A DNA stretch of 24,207 bases from Chara braunii (Eukaryota > Streptophyta > Charophyceae > Charales > Characeae): NCBI GenBank assembly GCA_003427395.1, contig BFEA01000324.1:1-24207 (forward strand), given 5' to 3'. Each line of letters begins with the position of its first letter. Position 1 is the first letter of the stretch. The notes under the pieces were generated by a model. It searched no databases, was not told where the DNA came from, and saw only the letters and a list, made by a program, of their open reading frames with translations. Positions 1-10,421 of the stretch are shown here, piece after piece. Made by a program: the position numbers and the translations under genes.

Positions 1-318
1 AGTCAGATCACCGCACGCCTCCACAATACTCATTTCCCGTCTCACTCCTCACTCACCTGGTCCCAGAATGGTCCCAGATAGTCCCACACCATCGCCGCAA
101 TACTTGGTGGTCCCAACTCAAACCCCTCTTGCCCAACGTGCCGTAAAAAAATTGGTCTCGACCAGCCTTTCAGGTGCCGCATGCCACTGGCAGCGTTTCC
201 GCATAACCACCGTCGACCCCAATGCTGCCGCCGCTAAATTTCGGCAGCGCTTCCGCACTACCGCTAATAAAAGCACCGCCGTCGCCGTGCCAAGCGGACA
301 GCACCTCTTCTACAGACT
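1..318. other. GC-rich non-coding start of window
   Basis: No gene is recognised here. The stretch carries a motif starting at 236 (AAATTTCGGCAGCGCTTCC) that recurs three times in the tandem repeat at 11.42-11.79 kb. A related form (GGCAGCGTTTCC) lies near 188-200. Open frames on both strands are compositionally driven and look like no family I know. Confidence 0.4.
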
Positions 319-620
319 TCAATGATGGATGTCGCCGCCAAAAAAGCCATGCAGCATATCCCCTACACCGCCAGCCGAACCCCTGCCGCCGTCGGGAAGA
401 GTTTCCCCCTGCACCGCTTGCATCAAGGTGGCGGCTATGGCAGCCTCCACCTCCTCCTACTACTCCTTCTTGCTGACCTCCTCCTTCGCCAGCAGCTCCA
501 GCATCTCCACCAGCAGCGCCCAGCCAGCATTCACCCAAGTGAATGCCTCAGTAGCATTGCCACAACTTGTGAGGCTGCTGGGTGGACTGCTGGCTTTAAT
601 AGCCAGCCGATAACATGTGG
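319..620 (-). pseudogene. possible decayed reading frame, unknown
   Basis: On the minus strand one frame stays open from about 620 down to a TGA at 319-321, apart from two adjacent TAG codons at 457-462. Both halves have a protein-like composition: an acidic, Leu/Glu-rich helical stretch with WVNAGWALLVEMLELLAKEE upstream of the stops, and an Ala/Gly-rich stretch downstream. I recognise no domain. It may be a remnant of a mobile-element protein or a chance frame in GC-rich DNA. No start codon can be chosen. Confidence 0.2.
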
Positions 621-1183
621 GCAGCTGCTTTGCCTACAGCCAGAACTGGGAACGAGGCCTGGCCCTTGATCTTAAACGCGATCAAGGGCTGCAAAACTTG
701 ATGTTCCCCTAGGCGAACCAAGTTCAAGCCTCTGGGAATGCATCTGGGCATCACCCGCGGTAGACGCACACAGAAATGGCTGTACTCAACCATTTCTGAG
801 CAGACTGTAGAAACCAACAGTTTGCTGCCCTATCAAGGTCCAGATGCTTCTGGACCTTGCATCTGGATAGAGGCCGCGGCCAAATCCGCGGCCCTCCTTT
901 TCTTTTCCAACCTCCTCTTTTTCTTCTTGTCTTTTTCTCTTTTTCTCTTCCCTTTGTTTTTTGTTTTTGTTTTTTTTTTAAAGGCAGGGGCTCGTCGTTC
1001 GAAACCGAACGAGCACTTCCTTCCCCTTCAAAGTCATTTCACAGAGTCGTACTAGAGCCAAGCTCAACAGGGTCTTCTTTCCCTATTGCCCCCGCGCGCC
1101 CGTACCTGGACGCCTACAGCGCCAGGTGCAGGCGGCGACCTGCAGCCCGTTGCTCAGCCAACAAGCGCAGGTAAGTAGGATTT

Positions 1184-1188
<5 letters not shown>

Positions 1189-1258
<70 letters not shown>
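1189..1258. repeat. (CT)n microsatellite
   Basis: About 70 bp of almost pure CT dinucleotide repeat follow a T/C-rich run. Translating the opposite strand gives an Arg-Glu repeat, which is an artefact of the microsatellite and not a protein. Confidence 0.95.
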
Positions 1259-1261
<3 letters not shown>

Positions 1262-2001
1262 GAACCACCCAAGGCGCATACAGAGAGTCCCTCGTAACAC
1301 GAGTACAGAAACCCGCGCCCGGATGTGGCCGCATTAATGCGGCAGATTCACTTGACTTTGCCCGTCCTACTGATGGGTGGTTATCCCGTTCGTCGAAACG
1401 AACGGGCACCTCCAGAGAATTACAAATCAAAGAAGAAAACAAAAAAATGTAAGAAAATAACGAATATAAAGAAAAAAAATCTAACTAAAAATCTAAGGCG
1501 AATCTAATAGAACAAAACAGAGAAAATCCAAAAAACACAAGCAAAATAAATAAAAAACAAAGAAAAGAAAAGAACTCACCTTCTCAAAAAAAACGGTCGC
1601 CCGTTTCCACGGGCTACAACTTAATGTACTGGGGTTGAAAAGCCCCAGTCACTTCTGAGCGCGCCACCTGGCGCTTTGGCTTCTTAGTGTAGTTTAAATT
1701 TTTTTTTTTTTTTTCTTTCTTTTTCCTCTCCGTTGGCTGCTGTCAATGGCCACATCACGTTCATGGGGGGCACCCACGAACTGTTGAAATCCAGACCCAA
1801 GTTCGATCCTCTCAGGGGATCGAAGAAAAAAAAACTTGTACCATTTCTCGATTTATGCGTGTCATCCTTGTGCAGGGGCCATACAGACCTCCGCGCGGCT
1901 GTTTTCAGTCGCACGATCTCAGCGATCGCATGGCCGAAAACGGCCACACCAAAAGGCTGGGCCGCTCCAAAAGGAGCTACGCCCAGTAGGGCCTGTCGGT
2001 T

Positions 2002-2233
2002 NCGATCCCGNTATCTGTCGGGTAACAATTTGNTATGGTAACCTANTGGGCTAGCTCCTATCACAACAATGATANGANCANCTCTCCTATAAGAAGAGCT
2101 TGGCCCAGCCAATGTCCCCTCGTTCCGCNGCCTTGCAGGCCCTGCCTGCNCATAGCCTTGCAGGCCCGNCCTGCCTGCNTGTCTNTGGCCCTGCCGGCCC
2201 CGCCAACTCACGGCCCTGCACGCCNAGTTGGTN
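2002..2233. other. patch of scattered ambiguous bases
   Basis: Single N positions are sprinkled through GC-rich sequence, which also contains a partial direct repeat around CCTTGCAGGCC. Isolated Ns rather than a run suggest unresolved consensus between divergent repeat copies, not a sized gap. A similar but shorter patch lies at 14088-14132. Confidence 0.7.
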
Positions 2234-2706
2234 GCGTGACCTTGGCATCGGCCTATTAACCCCCTGGCTCGACGTCAAGCCCCGCGGCCCTAGAATTAAA
2301 CTCTCCTTCCTATTCCCCCTGCGTCGCGGCTTTATACCCGACCCAGACCTCTTTCTAGCTCACTTAGGCCCTGAATCGCGCGGCTGTACAGCCGCGCGAC
2401 ATTATTTTAGGTAGACTAGGTCTAACTTTAGTTTTTCCATGCCCGCACAATACTGCGGCTTCGTCGAGAACTGCGGACGACAGTGCGTACCGCCAACCCC
2501 CGCTGTCTCGAACGGACGTTGAAGACGTCACACGTCAGCGACGTCTTACGTCGACAACGTAAGGCTTTAAGTCTTTCACTTATAAGGTTGGCCTGAATAA
2601 GCTTTGGCAACGTCAGTCTCATCACATTCCTCAACGACAAAAGTCGGACAGTGTCTGACCTGGAAAAACTCAGGCAGAAACCCTCACAGGTGTTTCTGTC
2701 CCGACA

Positions 2707-3633
2707 CCGCGAATACAACGCACCCCCGTGCGACCCTATATCAACCCCGGTACCACGTCCGAAACGGAACGCGGACAGGGGGAAAGCAAAAACCAAAAAT
2801 AACAAGAGGTATAAGAAAAATAACTTAATAAATAAGAAAAACCAAAGTGGGAAAAAGGGAGAGGAACTACAAACACCTCGCCTCTCCCGTGGGTCGGGCC
2901 CGCCGCCGTGCCCATTAACAAAACTGAGGGGGATAGCCCCGTTGGGCCCTCAACTCCTCAGGTTTTGCTCCACGCTGCTCCGCTGCCGCTGCGCCGACGC
3001 CCCATTGACCTCGATCCCCGGACCGTCGTATTGTCAACCCAATGCCGTAACTTATAGGGCTAATCCCAAGCCTGAGGCTAATATCCGCCGAGTGCCATAT
3101 AAGACAGTACGGCGCTGCGCTCAGGGCCAGGAAAATTGGTTTGAGCCTCATCTCAGCCTACAGCCGTGCGCGCGGCCGCCCAACGTCTGCGCCGACTTAC
3201 CAAGTTGCACCACTCGCGCCACTCGCGCCACTTCACGTGCCAAGACCTACCGCAGTCACACTATCGCCTTTGTCGCCGCCGTCGAGGTCGTCCTCCGTGC
3301 GCACGCGTAACTCAATCAAACGTACCAACAAAAGAAAAATACCCTTAAATCCTAGTCTAATCAAGAATAAACAAAAATAAAAATAAAGACTAAAAATAGA
3401 AACAAGTCGCCTGACGCCCGCGCCGACTTTATAATCAACGATAGAAACGGAATCACGCGCGCCTCAAACCTGCGCGCCCACACACTCTTTGTTCTAGTCA
3501 ATCATCCGGCCATCGTAACCATACAGACACAGCCACGCCTCACACGGTATACTTAACTTTAAGCCAAACTCATTTTTCTGTCATTTGCGAAAACCAGGGC
3601 GGATACCCTTGTAAGGGTATTCGCGCCGACAGC
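2707..3633 (-). repeat. left long terminal repeat candidate (3' LTR)
   Basis: This copy is 927 bp and matches 16055-16981 with no net length change. By eye there are roughly 40-45 substitutions, largely transitions, several at CpG. Near one end lies a perfect hairpin (3603-3610 with 3613-3620, ATACCCTT/AAGGGTAT) conserved in both copies. TATA-like boxes occur on both strands (minus TATAAG at about 3051-3056; plus CATATAAG 3096-3103), so promoter direction is not settled by them. Open frames inside it are Arg/Pro/Ala-rich and not convincing proteins. Confidence 0.65.
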
Positions 3634-4426
3634 TTACCAGACCACATTAAGCGACGTCCCCGTCGCTTCGCAAAATTGAAAAGCTATCGGATTACCCAAG
3701 ATGCTGACGAAAAAGGAACCAATCCGATTAGCCGACAAACACAGGGTAGAGGCCTCCATCAAACCATGCCTCCACAACTATATGCTGCCAGGTTTCTAAC
3801 CCGAGCCCACGTCGCCCAGTTATTAGGATGTTGACAACATAAGTTTCAAAGACCTTCCCGATCACCCTCTCCCCGGTCCTAGACAACTTTCGGCTTATCG
3901 TTGGGTGTCCCTAGTCCTAGCCAAAACTAGGGACGGGGGCCCCTAACCGAGACCTTTGAAGGCACTCTCGCCTTCTTTTTCAGAGAATCTCTCGCAATCA
4001 AATACACATATGTATATTCGTATACTTAATATCCACTCAGCTCTTTCGGCAGTCTAGTACAGAAAGGCTAGGTCTCCATCTTGGCCCACCATAGCCTGGC
4101 TGATCAGAACCAGACTACGACCCACCGCATTGTTATTTTAGCGGCAGTACCCTTGTTGGTTACGCAACGATAGGTTTTCTCCTGATAAGCATTCAATAAG
4201 GGTTTCCCAAAAATTATTAACCTTTACTACCCCACGGAGTAATTTTGCTGGGGCGGGCAATTCCCCTTAAGCTCTTACTCCGCGGTCTCTCAACCAGGTT
4301 GCGCCGGCTAGCAGCCATCCACTGGGGTTACGCCCTAGAGGTGTTAATCTTTACCGCTTAGCTTGGTATTCCTCTACTATGTCTCAGAACTAGCACAAGT
4401 GGTTAGACGGAGCGTCGCAAAACCAA
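3634..4426. other. internal element DNA without a gene
   Basis: No gene is seen. It holds inverted repeats such as GTCCCTAG/CTAGGGAC (3907-3914 with 3927-3934) and a six-pair GAAGGC hairpin near 3958-3975. The first bases after the left repeat show neither a polypurine tract (for a minus-strand element) nor a tRNA-complementary site (for a plus-strand one). Confidence 0.4.
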
Positions 4427-4660
4427 TCACGGGCCCACTGCGAGATTACGCAGGGGTTTGAAGGCATTTACCATCTCTCCCATGAGAGACATGGCATCCT
4501 TCGCACAATCACAAATAAAATCCGCTAGGTCCACAAGGCCGTGACCCTTGACTTGATCAGAGTCAGCAGCCACCCATCCTGAGACATCTCTTGTCCTGCA
4601 CTCTTTTGCGACTTTTTCAAACATCTCAAGCAAACGTGGCCCCTTTTTCGCCAGACTTTA
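4427..4660 (-). pseudogene. coding remnant downstream of gag, unknown
   Basis: A minus-strand frame of about 75 codons ends in TGA at 4427-4429 and reads like genuine protein: mixed hydrophobic and charged residues, four Cys, and helices such as LADFICDCAKDAMSLMGEMV. It lacks a good start. Its first in-frame ATG is only three codons into the conserved-looking part, and upstream another frame continues with similar composition, suggesting a frameshift near 4640-4660. I do not recognise the family. It lies about 1.3 kb downstream of gag on the same strand, where pol would be expected, but shows no protease or RT motif. Confidence 0.3.
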
Positions 4661-4818
4661 TCAACTCAAAGACTGCTTACCATGCCCTTAAATCCATTAA
4701 CCACCTTTCACACGAAGGAGGTCTCTCTCAACAGGTCTCCCCGCCATCTCTCTCTTTTTAGGATGAATTATCACACGACTCTTTTAATAAATAAACGTTA
4801 CCGCCCTCCTCAAACTGA

Positions 4819-4922
4819 TGGGGCCTCAACCATAAAACAACTCAAATTGAGAGACCTACTTATGGGCCCTCTCCACAACTCAACCACGAACCAACTCAAC
4901 TGAGGGCCTGCTTATGGGCCCT
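4819..4922. repeat. 52-bp tandem repeat, two units
   Basis: Two imperfect units end in TATGGGCCCT (4861-4870 and 4913-4922) and each contains an ACTCAA...TTGAG or ACTCAA...CTGAG palindrome. A weaker third beginning follows (CTTAACCATAAAAT, related to CTCAACCATAAAAC at 4826-4839). Confidence 0.55.
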
Positions 4923-5974
4923 TTTTGCGACTTAACCATAAAATACTCGGTGTGGTAGGTATTCGAGTCTCAAGGACTCGCAAAAATCCCTTAGGATCCT
5001 CACGCTTTCACAATAATAGACTGGGCTTCCTCTCCTTATACTCGGCCCTGTCCTGCTTGTAGGCAGGCCGCACGAGTATACCGAAGAGTAGACAGTTCAC
5101 ATCCATTCATTCTCATAAAATCCACACAATCCAATACACATGAGATGTATCCTACACATCTCTCACACAAAACCATCATATATCAGGATAAAACCATATA
5201 TGTGAGAGTGATTGTGATCGTCATATACAAAAGACAGTCTCGGATAAGGCCTCAACTCAATATATACACAGGGGTACAATACCCCAACTCAAGCGCGAGC
5301 CAAATGTTCTCGAGTTACATATATATACACTCGAAGTTGAACAATCTCAACTAAAATCGTCACTGGTATCGCACAAGAACAAATGTGATCTCCCTGACCA
5401 AGGCTACAGCTAAAACAGTTTGATCACGGCGTAGCCATACTTCTCAATCCGAGGGACCCAAGTAATCCAGGACGTATCCAGATATCCAACGAAAGGTATG
5501 GCTAGGAGTCGCCCATATACTAGTCCCGCAACCTCTTCCCTAGGCTAGATGGCCTATCTCCCCCACGCGGAGGCTTCTTCCCAAACCTCTTCTGCTTCTC
5601 ACACCTATGCATCTATCTAGGCCTATGCACGACGTAGGTCCCATATCCTCTTCTCTCGATCAATAGGCCTAATAGAACAGATCCCTACTTCGTAACAATG
5701 CCCTCATGGTCAATCTTTGTCCCATCTACTTGAGACATTCCAATAGCCTGATGTGAGGCAGACCTAACATACCCCATATATACAGTTATTCTATTGGGGT
5801 TCCTCCTGCCTACAACTCGAGTTACCTTACCGGACCATTATTGCGAAAACCCCTTCCCTTTGTATGTTGTGCCTACCTACAACAGCTATACGATTGGGAT
5901 TTCCCACTTGCATTTACAGTCTACTTAAATTTTCAGGCCCTTCTCACACAAACCCTACCTCTTTACGACTACTT
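4923..5974. other. internal non-coding stretch downstream of gag
   Basis: No gene is seen. Short inverted repeats continue at lower density, for example GAGTC/GACTC near 4965-4980, CCTGC/GCAGG near 5052-5069, GGGGTA/TACCCC near 5271-5285, and CTCTCACA/TGTGAGAG spanning about 5159-5208. If the element is transcribed on the minus strand this is the region 3' of gag. Confidence 0.4.
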
Positions 5975-7489
5975 TCATGAGGCAGTGCTCAACGTCCCAT
6001 CTTGCCGCAAAGCCTCCTTCCGTGTTCCCCCAGGGATGGTTGGGTCGATACTCTCTCCAGCCCTGTCGAAAACACCTCCCTCAATGTTAGTCCTTATCAG
6101 ACCGCTTGCCTCATTGGCCCTTCGCTCTCGACAAAACTTCATTATGTGCCCTTCCTTGGCACAATGTCTGCAAATGTCTTCTCCCCAACCCACTTTCTTC
6201 TCTCCAGAGCCGCCTTTGCCGCCACCGCGCTCCTTTTTTTCGTGCCCCTCATCCCTACAACCCTTTTCATCCTTTCGCTTTTGACCCCTTCCACCGGCCA
6301 CGTGACCTTCCGTCGCTTGTGGTAGCGGTGGCTGCAATGGCCCTATACACAAGGTTGGCTGAAACTGGACTGCAGGAGGCCTAGGTGACATCATACCCAA
6401 TTGTGGGCCCAAACAAACGCCTTGTACACAGGGCATATATGAATTATATATGGGCCTTGGTCCCACTTGACCGTATGGCATCCACGACCCGTATAATGTC
6501 CGCTCAGTCGGCTGAGGCCCCGCCTGTGCTGGCTTTCCTCCCAACTCTTGCGGGGTGGCCCCTCCCTGCCGCATGCCCTACCCCTTTCCGGTACCTTGGC
6601 CTTTCAGGGCCCGATTCCTCGCCTTCCGCTGAGCCTTTGTCAACTTGGGAGGTTTGGGCTTCCCTCTTTCACCCATCACCCCCTCTTCCTTGCCTCCTTG
6701 AGGGGTGCGACCAATCTTTTCCCAACGATCACATACCACTTCTGCCAAGTGCTCTGGCCACCACTCACTCCTTTGCCTCCCCCGACCCGCAGCCGACGGT
6801 GCCTCTCTGCCAATGGGCCCTCCCTTCGACTCCGGCGCAATAACGGGTAGGGCCATACTAGATTCTCGCTCCTCCTTGATCTCAATGACCCTCTCATCTT
6901 CATCTCTTTCTAGGGCGCAAACTTGCCCTCTCGGGGTCCTCTTGTGGAGGGGTAATTCCTGATGATTCTCCCCTACCTCCGCCTCGCCCTGCCCAGCCGG
7001 TCCGTTAGATGCTCCTTCGAAAGTCTTCCTCTTGCCACGCCTGGCTTCTTCCAACCGTGCCAACCTCTCTTCTAGCATCCCAACTTCCCTTTGTATACCA
7101 CTCATCTCTCCTTGCGTTGACGCGGCCTCGGCTGGCTGCTCAGGGCCCTTACCAAACCTGCATTCCACCTCATCCTCTGGGAACCTCAACTTCAAAGAAG
7201 CTTCCAGCTCATCCCAGGTTTGCGACTTCAACATGAGGGTATGCACCTCCTCACTTAGTCCTTCACAAACGAACACGGGGAACATGTACCACATCATCTT
7301 CTTGTCCCACATCTCCGTGAGGCAAAAATCTTGAAAGTCACGTAGAAAGCTAGACAGGTTCCCTCCTTGGAACAGCCGGGTGCGGAGATCTGGGGGCATT
7401 GACGTCTGCAACACTTCGTGCAGCAACACCTTCAAGAGGCACGAATTCCTTCAAAGCAAGATCTTGGCGAAATCGCTTTCTCCCGCCAT
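5975..7489 (-). pseudogene. gag: Gag-like protein with CCHC zinc knuckle, two stops
   Basis: One minus-strand frame runs 505 codons from ATG at 7487-7489 to TGA at 5975-5977. It is interrupted by TGA at 7451-7453 (codon 13) and TAG at 6578-6580 (codon 304). The N-terminal half has the look of a retrotransposon capsid domain: an LFQGGNLSSFLRDFQDF-type opening, then helical sequence with aromatic and Met residues and LRFPEDEVE. A short coiled-coil follows (heptad-like LEERLARLEEARR), then a basic Pro/Gly-rich linker. Beyond the TAG there is a Pro-rich segment, a Lys/Gly-rich basic segment and a perfect CX2CX4HX4C knuckle (Cys, Cys, His, Cys; 6131-6172). Gag packages element RNA, and the knuckle binds nucleic acid. 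Both stops are one C-to-T change from CGA or CAG, consistent with decay by cytosine deamination. If the early stop is avoided, translation could start at ATG 7397-7399. Programmed readthrough of the TAG is possible but the second stop argues against it. Confidence 0.7.
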
Positions 7490-7731
7490 GATGCTGACAG
7501 CAGCCTGATACGCACAACGGGCAATAGACCATCAAACAGTGATTTAAGTAAGTTCAGGCAGACAAGGGCAGACTGCTAACACTTAAATCCTGCTATCTAC
7601 TCCTTTACTCATGTGATCAGGCCTCAACCCCTAGTTACCCTGACGCTTACCTTCATAACTACGATAATGGGCAGAGAGACGACTCCGGCCAAGTCAGAAG
7701 AATCGCATTTAGTAGGCAAGGAAGGCATTCC

Positions 7732-8442
7732 CTATCGGCCTACTGCTGCCCGAATCTCCTCCCAGTCTACATTTCCCTCATGCGGATCATGAGACGAGGC
7801 ATATACGTCCAGTGTATTGGCCGTGTTCCTGAGCCACTGACTAAGGCGCAGGAATCTCAGGTCTAGGTATAGACCATATCTCAGTTCATATGTGTATCGC
7901 CCATACTCCCAATCTCGCGCCCTCAGAGCAGCTTCAGCTGCCGCCTCTACCCTCGCCTGCCCACCAAAACTCTTCTCTATCAGAAACTCAGGCAGGACTA
8001 CTCGCAGCGGAGCAGATGGAAGCCCGAACTCTCCAGCGCGCTCGACCCTTACGCGGGTTAGTACTCGCTCTTCCCGATCACGAGACACTTCCCTCGCCCA
8101 CTTTGTCGCGGCTGCCTCGGCTACCCTCAAAGGCTTAGCAAGCAGGCTCCCATGCCCGAGCGCCAACTCTATCCCATGCTCGATCCAGAATGAGGGCGAG
8201 GCGTACAGCGTCACCCTTACGATCGCACACTCCCGCCCGTCATCAAACCCAGACTCGATCCAGACAAAGATGTCCGTGCCCATCAACATGCCCCACCATG
8301 AAGAGAGGTACTCCCCCGCTCTGACCCGCCTGGGCAAAAACACCTCGAGCCCTCCCTCTTTCTCAATTGGCCTGAGCATACGAGGATCTTCCCGTGCATA
8401 AGGCATCCTGAGTTGCCTTTGCTTTGCCTGGGTTTTGCCCAT
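7732..8442 (-). CDS. uncharacterised 236-aa protein upstream of gag
   Basis: This is the longest clean open frame on the strand that carries gag: ATG at 8440-8442, TAG at 7732-7734, with an in-frame TAA close upstream that limits alternative starts. The product is basic and Arg/Glu/Ala/Leu-rich. It has an N-terminal basic tail and a hydrophobic aromatic stretch (SSWWGMLMGTDIFVWIES). A charged Ala-rich helical centre follows (about residues 95-175), then a Tyr/Leu/Arg-rich segment (YTYELRYGLYLDLRFLRLSQW). There is no signal peptide, no clear transmembrane helix and no catalytic motif I can name. It lies 242 bp upstream of the gag start, in the same direction, inside the 5' part of the candidate element, so it may be an accessory or matrix-like protein of the element. 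It is intact while gag is broken. It is not RT, protease or integrase. The function is unknown. Confidence 0.5.
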   Translation of the reverse strand: MGKTQAKQRQLRMPYAREDPRMLRPIEKEGGLEVFLPRRVRAGEYLSSWWGMLMGTDIFVWIESGFDDGRECAIVRVTLYASPSFWIEHGIELALGHGSLLAKPLRVAEAAATKWAREVSRDREERVLTRVRVERAGEFGLPSAPLRVVLPEFLIEKSFGGQARVEAAAEAALRARDWEYGRYTYELRYGLYLDLRFLRLSQWLRNTANTLDVYASSHDPHEGNVDWEEIRAAVGR

Positions 8443-9425
8443 CACAGACAAACGTCCAGCATGCGCCTTCCTTTATTAAACTTACAATCCTTGTTCCCCT
8501 ACGAAGTGCGATCCAGCCGTACAGACTTACTGGCCAACCATAAGCCAAGTGCTGGACTGGAGACATTCCGATACATTCCTATAGACTGATAAGATCCCAA
8601 TCATAACCCCAATAACATAACTTATACGGAACACTCCTGAAAAGGTTACCTACTTAAACATATAACTTCCCATAATTAGACATAAACTAGGCCTACAAGG
8701 TCTGACACCCATAGATGAGTCCAATATACAGCTTAAAGTAACATCCTCAGGACAAAAAACCCCATGTGTTTAGCTTCCTAAGCGGATGGTCCAGGCCTGG
8801 AACGGTTCATGCGAGGGTCTAACATTAATTACAACTCACTGCCCCACTTAGGGTAAATAGAGTAGTCCAGGTGTTAGCTCCCTCACTGTTACTCTGACTG
8901 CCTCTAGGATCAGATACCCTCCTTTAACAGATGCCATGCAAGTCTACTACTTTCCATAGTCCTGTCTATTGGGGTCTTACCACGGTTCTCACTGCATCTC
9001 CTTACTGCCTTATACGCCTAATTCTAACGTACCATGCGAGGCAAACCTCAACTTCTATGGCTATACTACTCGAGCAACTGCTTAGAACCCAATCTCAAGG
9101 ATCCCTAATTCATACTCATACAGGCTCTCAATATCCTTAGCCTAACTCTCCTCGAAGTCCCTTGATGACTTCTAGCATAGTAGGCTTCCTTTACTCATTC
9201 TATGCCTCACCATAAAGCCGAAGTACCTTATGGTGCTCTTGACTGCTCAGGTAATTTCCCTTAGCCATAATGGGCACCTTACACGGCCAACTCCCACAAC
9301 CACCACACTTTGCTTTGTTGATACCGCCCCATCTTACCTTAATCGTATCAAACAGGTAAATCGTCGCCCAAATCCATTAACTATCGGGGTCAGAAGAGAT
9401 ATCAACTCCAACTACGGTCATACTG
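8443..9425. other. internal non-coding stretch
   Basis: I see no gene in this AT-balanced sequence. Frames are short and interrupted on both strands. If transcription is on the minus strand it belongs to the leader upstream of the 236-codon ORF. Confidence 0.4.
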
Positions 9426-9494
9426 GTCAAAGTACGTAAGCGCATAGTCGAAGTACGTGCGCGCATAGTCAACGTCCTTGGGCGCATAGTCAAA
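9426..9494. repeat. 21-bp tandem repeat
   Basis: CGCATAGTC recurs with exact 21-bp spacing at 9441, 9462 and 9483. The intervening bases are similar (GAAGTACGTGCG, AACGTCCTTGGG), and a partial unit lies at the left (GTCAAAGTACGTAAG). About 3.3 units in all. Confidence 0.8.
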
Positions 9495-10421
9495 GCTTAT
9501 TTCTCTCGTGCCAATCTTATTGCACCGAACCAGAACCCACTCACACACTCAACCCTCATTCGCTTTCTATCCGACGCCTTCAATCGATCAACCATAAAAG
9601 TTCAACAAAAACCTTTCATTTTGCCTAGTTTTCACAATCCCATACCCGGATGTCGTTCCACCAGGGACAACGGTAGGCAACCGTTATCCCCGGCAACGGC
9701 GCCACTTGTCGGGCGCATCGGTCCGGCACCGCACGTGGCAGCGCGGGACCCTCTCGGCCGTGTCACGCAGGAGTTGGACCAACCTTGCCGCGAATACACG
9801 AATGGAGCTTCCTTAGGCCGCTCTGGCCGAGTGCGCCAACTATACCTCTCGCGAGCCCCTACGACAGGATAGGGCCTACGCGAGGCACAACTTACCTCCA
9901 CCTTACGGGAGTTGTCACCTCCCTTCGGTGGGAGTATCCCCGCCGAGCTACCAGTTCACAGTACGAAAGTTACTCAGTTGCAATCGCAGAGGTGGACCAG
10001 CCGAGAGCATTTCTCGTTCGTTGTAGCACAGGGGGTACGCGCGGTAATACGCCTATCGGACCCGCATGCGAACCGACATCTTGAGGGGCTGAGGTCCCAA
10101 GCGTGGCTCGACGTCGGTCGACTAGGACGCATCCTACACACCACGCGCACACCACTTTACGAACACAAAAATAAAACACACACACACGAAACGACACAAC
10201 ACAAACAACGCGGCAACGTTTCTAGCCCCTTGGTAGTCATCCCATAACTCTCTGATGCGAAAATCGGATAGGCGTCGCGCGCGAAACTTAGTATAAAACC
10301 ACGCGGACGCAGGGCTGACTCATATCGACTCGCAATGCAAGCATACGCAAGCGGTCGCAATGATGGCGTACTATGTGGTACCCATACTCACGAGGTCCCG
10401 GTTAATCGCGAGGGTCACGTT
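9495..10421. other. internal non-coding stretch with hairpins
   Basis: No gene is recognised. Inverted repeats include ACAACT/AGTTGT (9887-9892 with 9910-9915), a CTCCC/GGGAG hairpin near 9927-9942, and TCGAC/GTCGA (10108-10121). An A/C-rich run with (CA)n occurs near 10165-10200. Open frames on both strands overlap one another and show no family motif. Confidence 0.4.

Larger units (their letters stand above)
662..2562. repeat. dense field of short perfect inverted repeats
   Basis: At least a dozen unrelated perfect or near-perfect hairpins occur in about 1.9 kb. Examples: 662-689 (10-bp stem, 8-nt loop), 771-798 (9 bp), 834-859 (11 bp, 4-nt loop; overlaps an alternative 8-bp hairpin 840-866), 872-893 (8 bp), 1104-1127, 1328-1343 (16-nt palindrome), 1385-1406 (9 bp, 4-nt loop), 1599-1614, 1628-1649, 1802-1824 (8 bp), 1931-1946, 1957-1986 (two nested stems), 2376-2399 (24-nt perfect palindrome), 2522-2547 (8 bp) and 2546-2562. 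Loops are mostly 4-8 nt and stem sequences differ from one another. No gene is visible in the interval. Confidence 0.65.

Noticed and set aside
1083-1442. Arg-Glu repeat protein on the minus strand
   Set aside because: It is only a translation of the (CT)n microsatellite.
3096-3103. Plus-strand TATA box as proof that the element is plus-oriented
   Set aside because: A comparable TATAAG box lies on the minus strand at about 3051-3056, and both are conserved in the two repeats. The gag direction is the stronger evidence.
2651-3310. 219-codon plus-strand open frame across the left terminal repeat
   Set aside because: The matching part of the other repeat does not keep the same full frame, and the peptide is compositional (Arg/Pro/Ala/Ser).
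6131-6172. Host CCHC zinc-finger gene instead of Gag
   Set aside because: The knuckle is in frame with a capsid-like domain, coiled coil and basic linker, and lies between long direct repeats, so Gag is the simpler explanation.
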